64,000 nucleotides of DNA, taken from Aplysia californica (taxonomy: Eukaryota; Mollusca; Gastropoda; Aplysiida; Aplysiidae). This document shows, piece by piece, positions 56,761-64,000 of the stretch. The stretch is taken from assembly GCF_000002075.1 (NCBI RefSeq), contig NW_004797468.1, positions 630,992-694,991 on the forward strand, read 5' to 3'. The notes under the pieces were generated by a model. The model was not told the DNA's origin. It did not search any database and saw only the letters and a list, made by a program, of their open reading frames with translations. A program made the translations under genes and the position numbers. The stretch's first letter is position 1, and each line of letters opens with the position of its first letter.

Positions 56761-58592
56761 GTGTCAAGCTTGTCAGAAAACGAACATGAACGTTTTGAGC
56801 CAACGCCATATTTTGTCATCTTTGCTCTTAAAAAAACTGCGCCATATTATGACATGATGCAAGAGGGTTTTCTAGCAATCTTTTCAAGCAAAAATAAAAC
56901 CTGACCTAATTTCGGACTTTACACAGTTTGCGACAGTTACCCTCAATATAACACAACTGTCCGTATGAAGTGGAACTCACGATACTTTTAATATTTTATT
57001 GCTTGTGTGGGGAAAGGTGAAGGACGCTTTCCTGGAACCTGACGGGTTGTGTGGTGTTGATCGTTTTTTTAGTAAGAGTTTTTCAGCACTTCCAACACAA
57101 TATGATTATAAAAGTTTCAAAGATGAAAGGTGTTACAGGAGAGTAACAAAGATGAAAAGTAAAGAGATTAGGACAACAGATGTTTGATAAGATCAAGAAA
57201 GGAGCAGCAATCCACCTGCCAACTACCCGCCTGTGTGATGGAAAGGGAAGACCCCTTAGGAAGTGCAAGAAATTTAAGTCTGAGGTATCTTTTTTATCTC
57301 GCCATGATCTTTCATCTCTACCAAATAAATTATTGAAATGTCCCGCCCAGCATCCTGTGGTCTCAACCATTCCAACTCATACCTGCACTGATTGTTGACC
57401 TTTTTGAGAGTTGAAATGGTGAAATATGTTATATCTCAACATCAAGTTTTTAAATTAAGAATATTTTATGAAATATAAATTAATATAAAGGAGAAGGCTG
57501 CAGGGTTGAGAAGTTGGAAGCTGTATGAGACATGGTTTTCTCATAGCGTTATACATCTAACAATATTCAACTTCTTCAGCAATTATTGCTCGCTCATGCA
57601 ATTGTTTTTTCATTACTTGTTGCACCATTGTGTCTTTTGTGTCTTTTGAGAGCTGCACTTTATAATGTGTCTTGATCGTTATCCACATCGAAATCAAGAC
57701 TCAAATTGAAAAGCTGTTTGTTTTCAAGATATCTTTTGTATACACTGAAAACCATGAATAAACGAAGTGACATCAATCAAACGACTTGACCCCTAGTTTT
57801 CCTTGGTTTTTCAAACTGACTCGTAAAGGGTTACATTGTAAAAAGCCTACTGTTTGTAGATGTGTAAGCCTTAGAACTTATTCTGTAAAGAAAGAATGTC
57901 TTAACATGAAAGTCAAAACTTTTTTTATTTATGTGGTTGGTGTGTCAGCTCAATGCTTGGTCAATGCTGCTGTGTAAAACCATGAACAAAATGTTCACTT
58001 TCTTCACTCTCATTCTTTTGGGAATCAAACAATTGGCTTGTACAAGTCGTATGCCCTTCACACCTCAATACACGATAGGGTCAATTTAAAAATTCAAGAG
58101 GCTGGATTTGATTTTGGGAACCAAGTTTGATCTCTGACAAAAGAATGTGTCACTTTTTAGAATTTCAAGAAAAGAAAGCATCATTCGGACATAGGATTCA
58201 TCTCTTAGATGTCCGCTGGGAGCGTATTTCCATCTGATGTGACAACCTGCCCATCTTCATCAAATATAGTACATTGTACGATGAGTTAGTAAATGTATAG
58301 CGGACTGCCCAAGATACAAGTTCCTAGAAATATTGTGGCGCTGCCAGCACTCCACTTTACTCTGTTGGAATACTCTCTACATCTGACACCAAAGAACACT
58401 AGTTTTGGTTGTGTTGGTCTATCTGGAATCATGAAAAGTAAGAGAATTGTAAGCCTTGAACATTCATTACTATTCCACCACATTTTGGAGAGGTTGAAAG
58501 GTGCATCTTACATAGAGCTTGGGGAGGTGGTAAAAATGAAACATTCTCAAAATTTGGACTTAAAGAGGATAGTTTGCGACAGTGAAGAAATG
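56761..58592. other. Unassigned sequence with a fragment of repeat B
   Basis: Repeat B fragment at 57065-57200 (agtaagagtttttcagcact, ggagagtaacaaagatgaaa). The frame from 57180 (HLPTTRLCDGKGRPLRKCKK) is unrecognised. Nothing else supported. Confidence 0.35.
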
Positions 58593-59014
58593 TCTTGACA
58601 CGGTGGAATCAGGCGCTCATCAATTTTGGGCATGTGGAGTTATTGGTATCACTTTAAAGCTTGTTCATCTGCCTTGCTTTTGATGAAAGAATTACCCATT
58701 TATCTTGATATTTGCGATTGAATGAGGAGGGGGTTGTCTGGTTTCAGAAGTAAAATTAGTGAGAAAATGGCCACAAAAACTTGGTTATTTACAAAGCCTC
58801 CGAGTCCGTACAAATGACAATATACATTTCTTATGCCTTTAATAATTAATTAACATTTTTCAATACATTCACACTAAAATGGGTTCTTAAATGGCCATAG
58901 AAGTTGTTGAGCTAAAAACACAATTTCGATAAAAATTGCCAAATCAGCGGAAAAGTAAGTTTCTTTACTTTCATTATTTTGAGGAGCACCAGATTTGCCC
59001 ACCCTGCCTCAGAA
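58593..59014 (-). mobile_element. Palindrome-ended element A, copy 11
   Basis: Left gacacggtggaatcaggcgc, right ggagcaccagatttgcccac then cctgcctca; reverse orientation. Confidence 0.75.
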
Positions 59015-59034
59015 ATACTTTAGTTTTCCACTCG

Positions 59035-59215
59035 CTTCCCACTGGCATCTGTGGTGAAAGGGTTGGGCTGCTCAGTGTTGCACACAAGATTTGAGTTCCA
59101 TTACCATTTGTGGGAAGTTACTTCATCCAGTGTATCTATCTTTTTCCCTGGGACGCTGTATTCCACTCAGCCTGGGTCAGCCCTAACAATAACAGACAGG
59201 GTCTAAGCAGTCCGC
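59035..59215 (+). mobile_element. tRNA-derived SINE-like element
   Basis: A-box-like tgtggtgaaagggttggg and B-box-like agatttgagttccattac at tRNA spacing, followed by a non-tRNA tail (gggaagttacttcatcc, cctgggtcagccctaac). Confidence 0.5.
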
Positions 59216-59480
59216 CTCCTTCAATTTTTCAATTCAGAGGAGTAAAGAGATGAAATATCATCACCGCACTGTAGAAACTGCAACAATGGCTTTTCTTAAG
59301 ACAGGTAAGACATTTTGTCCCCACCGGATGTCAATCTAGTTCGACTTTCTCTTCACACAATACAACATCTACAAAAGCAGCCAAACCATAATTAAATAAT
59401 AATCACTCAAGGCTGTAGGTCAGCATCACTCGCACAAAATGAGCAAACTAAATAGTAAATGTATCGTTTTTAATGATTCA

Positions 59481-59486
59481 TTTATT
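59481..59486 (-). terminator. Probable CZIB polyadenylation signal AATAAA
   Basis: AATAAA on the minus strand, about 160 nt after the CZIB stop codon; the only good hexamer close by. The cleavage site would lie near 59460. Confidence 0.55.
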
Positions 59487-59643
59487 TTAATCAAAAGCAG
59501 AACAGGTTCATATATACCATCACACAGTCACACCCACACAGCCAATAACAGCAGCAGCTATGGCAGGTTGCCATAAAAAATAAGCAGACAAGAATGCATG
59601 ACTATCACAAAATAGATAAAAGAGTGTTTTTGTCATCGGAAAC

Positions 59644-59727
59644 TCAGTGCTTCACAGGAACAAACTGATGTTTCAATTCCGTGATGCTCACCGACTCCCC
59701 AGCTTTCTCATCATAATCAAACCACTC
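59644..59727 (-). CDS. CZIB: CZIB last coding exon with stop
   Basis: 84 nt. [27 protein letters not shown] and TGA. The final Cys of the human protein (VKC end) is replaced by a short VPVKH ending. Confidence 0.92.
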   Translation of the reverse strand, partial: EWFDYDEKAGESVSITELKHQFVPVKH

Positions 59728-61517
59728 CTGAAATACAAATAAAAAAAACAAGTGCAAACATCACACATCTCTGTGGGGTCTAGACAATTCAGTAACCAAA
59801 TTCTCAATTTATACAAGTGAAAGTTTCAGTCATTAAAAAACACTAAAATGAAAACTTTTTGCCTCTATTGCAACATTTCTGCATATTTATTTATTCATGA
59901 AATAATCTCTTACCAACAATATCTTTATGAGCTTCTCTTCATTTTAAATAAAGTTATTGTCACCTACAGTGAAACTCAAAACACAGTCCAAGGGCCCCAC
60001 CTTTAAGTGTGTTCAAGCCAACCGTTCATTGAAAGAAAGGTGTGACAAGTGTGAGAATTTTTGAAATTGGTAACAATAAGGAAATCTTTTACGAACATCA
60101 TCCACTTTTTCAGGTGTCACGTCTGGAGCAGACATTGACAAACATGGTACTATTGCGAGTATTGGTACCCCATTCCTTCCTGTTGTCTGTCTTCTTGATC
60201 AGCTCTATGTTTCTCTTAGCGTTATTCGTTGTAAAGTCGTTCTGGTCATCTGTGTAGGTTGTTCTTTGTCTAGCTTTGCTCTTCTTTCCCTGTATCTGTC
60301 CACGCAGCAGCAGTTCCTCTTGTCTATTTCATCTATTTATGTGGCCAAAGAATTTCAAAAGTCTTTTTCTGATGGTTTTGATTATGGATCTTTCACATCC
60401 TGCCATTTGGAGAACTTCCCTGTTTTCCTTTTCTCCCTGTTTTCCTTTTCCCTGTTTTCCTTTTCTCCCTGTTTTCCTTTTCTCCCTGTTTTCTTTTTCT
60501 CCCTGTTTTCTTTTTCTCCCTGTTTTCCTTTTCTCCCTGTTTTCCTTTTCTCCCTGTGCAGGAGATTCTTTGTATTCTCCCTAAATACCACATTTCAGCA
60601 GCCTCCAGTTTTCTCTCTGTGTCTTTGTTTAGAGTTCACCTCTTGCATCCATACAAAAGTTCACCTCTCGCATCCATACAAAAGTTCACCTCTCGCATCC
60701 ATACAAAAGTTCACCTCTCGCATCCATACAAAAGTTCACCTCTCGCATCCATACAAAAGGATGTTTATGAACATGCCACGGTGTAAAAGTAAAAGATCCA
60801 ATGGTGCTCCAAAGTGTTTACGTAACAGTTATTTACGTCTGCTTCCCTCTACACAAACTCTACACAATAGGGTCAGGCTTAGATCCAAACAGGAGCCATT
60901 TTCTTCTCTCTGCTGCTGCACCAAACCTGTCCTGAATTATAAAAACTGCTGTGTTGCAATAGCATACATGTACATGTAGTTTGGTTTCAAATGAAAAGTA
61001 TTTTCCTTTTTTTATGTCGTTCCAAGTGTGCTTTGGCTAATGTTGAAAATGAAAGTGGGATGGTGTAACAGTATATATATAAATATGTAGTTTGATTTCA
61101 AATGCGAGGCATTCTCTTTTCCTGAATGCTGTACCTAGCATGCTATGGCTAACACTAAAAATGTAAGTGGATGCAAAATACGCTGGGTTGTAGTGTAAGG
61201 TTTAGGTCAGTTATGTTTAGAATTTGAACTCAACTCATTCCATAGATTTACATCTAGCCTCACTGCTCAGTGGCCAGGAATGCTTCTATCCACACCCCCC
61301 TCCACAGGCGTGCACACAATCACACCAGAGCTGACCATCTGTCCAATCTCCATCGACCTCGGCACATGCTAAGACAACATGCTAAGACACACTTCTTGAG
61401 AGCACATGCTAAGACACACTTCTTGAGAGCGTCAACAACTCATAGTCATGTGTTGGTGTGGAAAACGGCCTGTGATTGGTTCACATATGATGGTGTCTGT
61501 GTGCGTGTGTGTGTGTC

Positions 61518-61557
<40 letters not shown>

Positions 61558-61558
61558 T

Positions 61559-61592
<34 letters not shown>

Positions 61593-62956
61593 TTGTAGGT
61601 GTAAGTGTGTGTGTGTGTATGTGTTTGTGTGTGTGGGGGGGGGGAGGGGGGGGGACCTACCGCTTCGTTCAGATCAATGTCAGAAAATAAAGTCTGTGAT
61701 TCCAGGCCCACGGCCTCCCAGCCAACCTGAAGAGAAATTGATACAAATAAAAAATTATTGAAAACTTTCATGCCCAATTTTTTCTCCAACATGAAAGATA
61801 AAAATTAGGAAAGAAGAAAACCAGAAGCAGATTGATCTCAGTAAAGTGATTGAATAAGCTTGTAGAGTGCACGGAATTATTGCAGTGTACTTAAACATGA
61901 AAAGGACAGGAAGTTTTAAGAAAAAAATTCTTTGATATAACAAAACAGATTTGAAGGCATGCAATTAATTACTCCTTTTTTTCTGAAAAAAATGTTCCAT
62001 TTGGAAAAAAAAAGTACCAAACTCAGCTTGGACTTAAAAACCTCAAACTTCTGCTTGCTGGGCAAATGAGACTGATGCAAGGAACGGAAACAGGAGTAAG
62101 AAGATGAAGAAGACATTGAGAGACTTTGTTCTTGCATCATGAGCTCAAAGTTTCAACAACAGCATCTATTGTCTCAGGACAATAGGTACAAGCATGTGTC
62201 GCCCAAACACTAACATTGCTGTCTCTGCAGTACACTACTACCTTTTTCTTCTTCTCAAGAAAGTAATGCAGGTCTTTCAGGACCGTATGTACAAAGGTTT
62301 GAAAAATGTCAGCATTCTTGACACACAACAACTTACACATACACACAAAGTGAAATTGAGCCATAGCAGTATAAAAATAATCAATTACTAACCCGAGGTG
62401 AAAAGTCTATGGGTTGCACACCTCTGCAGTCAAAAGCAACAATTGTTTTGAACTTTCCGGAGTCTTCTTCCGTATAAGGACTCAAGGATTCTGTCACAAT
62501 ATCTGACCAAAAAAATAGAAACTTGTTTATTCAGGAAATATATATGAAACATCTCATACTTTTTCTTTAACTGAAGCATTTTCTGGGGAAACATGCTCTA
62601 CAAAACACTCATTCAATGAATTATTTTCAGCACTTTGAGAATAGTAGAGTGAACTCTAAATAATTCTACACTGCATTTAAATTAATGCTTTACACAGACC
62701 TTCCTTTATCCAATCTATCCTTTGGACCAAACGAAAGGGAAAAAAACAAACAAGAAAACAAAACTATTTTTCCGTTTTACCTCCCCACAGTTACAACATA
62801 TTCATTGCCAAACAATGGGACAAACACAATTGATGAAAACATCATTTAGATTAAGAGCATTAGATTGTTCTTACCTATTGAGTTTTCTCTTTTGCAGAGT
62901 TTGCATTTCAAGACTAGGCTAGCCTGGCCACGCCCACCAGTGAGGGGCGATGTTTC
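59644..62956 (-). CDS. CZIB: CXXC motif-containing zinc-binding protein (C1orf123 type), 3' four coding exons; N-terminus off the window
   Basis: Exons in transcript order: 62956-62875, 62502-62393, 61726-61661, 59727-59644, joined by GT-AG introns in consistent phase (about 113 codons visible; the family is about 160). Visible motifs: [11 protein letters not shown] (second CxxC zinc pair; human KCKLCARENSI), [19 protein letters not shown] (human NFKTIVEFECRGLEPVDF), [20 protein letters not shown] (human AFSDINLQEKDWTDYDEKAQ), and a short C-terminus HQFVPVKH. The first exon or exons, with the MGKIALQLKA-type start and first CxxC, were not found between 62957 and 64000, so the gene continues past the right edge. 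Cellular role poorly known; the family fold binds one zinc with two CxxC motifs. It converges with OMA1. Confidence 0.92.
60418..60556 (+). repeat. 17-bp repeat (ccctgttttccttttct), about 8 copies
   Basis: Pyrimidine-rich on the plus strand, lying inside the LINE fragment. Confidence 0.92.
60645..60762 (+). repeat. 25-bp repeat, 5 copies
   Basis: Unit gttcacctctcgcatccata plus caaaa; on the minus strand it repeats the LLYGCE box of the LINE. Confidence 0.93.
61497..61654 (+). repeat. (GT)n and G-run tract abutting a CZIB splice donor
   Basis: About 120 bp of gtgtgt with ttt interruptions, then G-runs to 61654. On the transcript strand this is gtaggt directly followed by C-runs and (ca)n. 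Confidence 0.95.
61661..61726 (-). CDS. CZIB: CZIB internal exon
   Basis: 66 nt, phase 0. [22 protein letters not shown]. Donor gcg|gtaggt runs directly into a C-run and a long (CA)n tract on the transcript strand. Confidence 0.92.
62393..62502 (-). CDS. CZIB: CZIB internal exon
   Basis: 110 nt. The first two bases complete Asp, then [20 protein letters not shown] and [16 protein letters not shown]. Donor cgg|gttagt. Confidence 0.92.
62875..62956 (-). CDS. CZIB: CZIB internal exon with CxxC zinc motif
   Basis: 82 nt. [20 protein letters not shown], then CKRENSI plus one base. The GGRG segment matches human ALKGGRGSASMVQKCKLC. Acceptor ctgtacag and donor atag|gtaaga. Confidence 0.92.
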
Positions 62957-63825
62957 CTGTACAGTAAGGAAGTCAAAAGCATCATTTATGGGTACATGTA
63001 CTGCACTTATGTATTTCTAACATAATTCTTGGTTATCACTCAATGAAATTCAGCTTTCAACTTATAAGACAGAACGTGATCTAAGTGCTGTTTGTGGACT
63101 CTGATTAGACTCAGCAATGAGAGGACTGGATAACGAAATGAGAGAAAAGTCGTCATCAAGAAATCTCCAAGGAAAAAAAAATCCATCTGCACTTGAACCA
63201 CGCTCTGTTGTGTGGAGGGTAGGCTTGTGGACGATAATGACGTAACAACATCATACAGAGAAGACAGAGGCCCTACCAGCCCTGTAAATAATCGTCATTA
63301 CTGGCAGAACACTTTTGTCAATCATGAGTACAACTATAACACTCACATTCCATTTCAAATATACACGTACAATGAACTCTCCACTATCACCATGCTTCAA
63401 GATATCATTTAGAGAATACGTCTACCTCATCCTTACAACTAGTAGCCCCATATGAAAAGCAAAACTGGAAGTGGCAGTTGTGAGGGAGAAAAAAAAGGAC
63501 AAAGTCCCATAACCTCAGGCTTCTTACAGGATGAGCAACATTGTTAGGTCTAAAGCTCTTCATTTAACAACTTTTAAAACTATTATGAGTATTGTTAAGT
63601 GAGAGAATGAAAAAAGTTCTTAAGGCACTTGCAACACAAAGAGGTAGCATAAGAGCAGGGATGAAAAAAGGGAATGTTTTCCCATCTTGTTGAGTTGTTG
63701 GTTTTTGTCGATACTATATAGTTGTAGAATTTGAAGTTTACTGTACCAACAGTTGTATAAATCTAAAGAAATTGTAAGTGTAATGTAAGAAACTTTCTGT
63801 AGCAATAATCAGAAACGTATATATA
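62957..63825. other. CZIB upstream intron, unassigned
   Basis: No CZIB N-terminal exon found here. A fragment of repeat B (aaggcacttgcaacacaaag) at 63612-63660. Confidence 0.4.
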
Positions 63826-63848
63826 TGTATGTATATATATATATATAT

Positions 63849-63933
<85 letters not shown>

Positions 63934-63938
63934 GAGAG
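63818..63938 (+). repeat. (TA)n followed by (GA)n
   Basis: Alternating ta to 63850, then about 85 bp of nearly pure ga. Confidence 0.95.
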
Positions 63939-64000
63939 TCTAAATAGCATGTGTGAAAATGTCTGAGATCAATGGGAAGCTTGACAAAAAGAAAAGGACA

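Larger units (their letters stand above)
60120..60780 (-). pseudogene. LINE C-terminal fragment in CZIB intron, expanded by two internal arrays
   Basis: Minus strand, 60780 to 60120: LLYGCE-type box (repeated), [25 protein letters not shown], then a 17-bp array, then [26 protein letters not shown]. This order is that of RTE-like LINE C-termini. Arrays at 60418-60556 and 60645-60762 split it. Confidence 0.6.

Noticed and set aside
61270-61792. Val/Cys-rich and Thr/His-rich frames
   Set aside because: Translation of (gt)n on either strand; the real coding here is the 66-nt CZIB exon.

Overview
This is animal nuclear DNA: spliced genes with GT-AG introns, abundant tandem arrays, and many short terminal-inverted-repeat transposons. 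Protein resemblance and repeat style (tRNA-like SINEs, LINE 3' ends with short tandem tails, very dense minisatellites) suggest a lophotrochozoan, probably a gastropod mollusc. That assignment is inference, since no search could be run. No virus-like element was recognised.

Three host genes can be rebuilt exon by exon. (1) RCHY1 (PIRH2), a CHY/CTCHY/RING ubiquitin ligase, lies on the minus strand. It has eight coding exons between 25863 and 15216, is complete (275 codons) and includes a 30-nt microexon. (2) OMA1, the mitochondrial inner-membrane M48 metalloprotease, lies on the plus strand. It has eight coding exons between 37894 and 52539 and is complete (about 496 codons). (3) CZIB (CXXC motif-containing zinc-binding protein, C1orf123 type) lies on the minus strand. 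Its last four coding exons run from 62956 to 59644, and its N-terminal exons lie beyond the right edge. RCHY1 and OMA1 are head to head with 12 kb between their coding starts. OMA1 and CZIB converge. The three proteins have no known shared pathway, so the neighbourhood is not an operon-like unit.

Layout: 1-15000 is gene-poor and repeat-rich (SINE-like units, arrays of 20, 49, 39 and 31 bp, a roughly 440-bp palindrome-ended element, a nested hAT-like insertion). 15200-25900 is RCHY1, with introns loaded with minisatellites. 25900-37800 is the divergent intergenic or 5' region, with hAT-like, piggyBac-like and pogo-like short elements and a decayed LINE. 37800-52540 is OMA1, with introns containing further transposons and arrays. 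52540-59450 is the convergent 3' region, with arrays and a foldback-like element. 59450-64000 is the 3' part of CZIB.

The most interesting structure is in RCHY1. A 33-bp minisatellite (7 copies) duplicates the whole 3' splice site of one exon, and every copy stays in frame. If upstream copies are used, the gene would make proteins differing by multiples of 11 residues inside the zinc-binding region.
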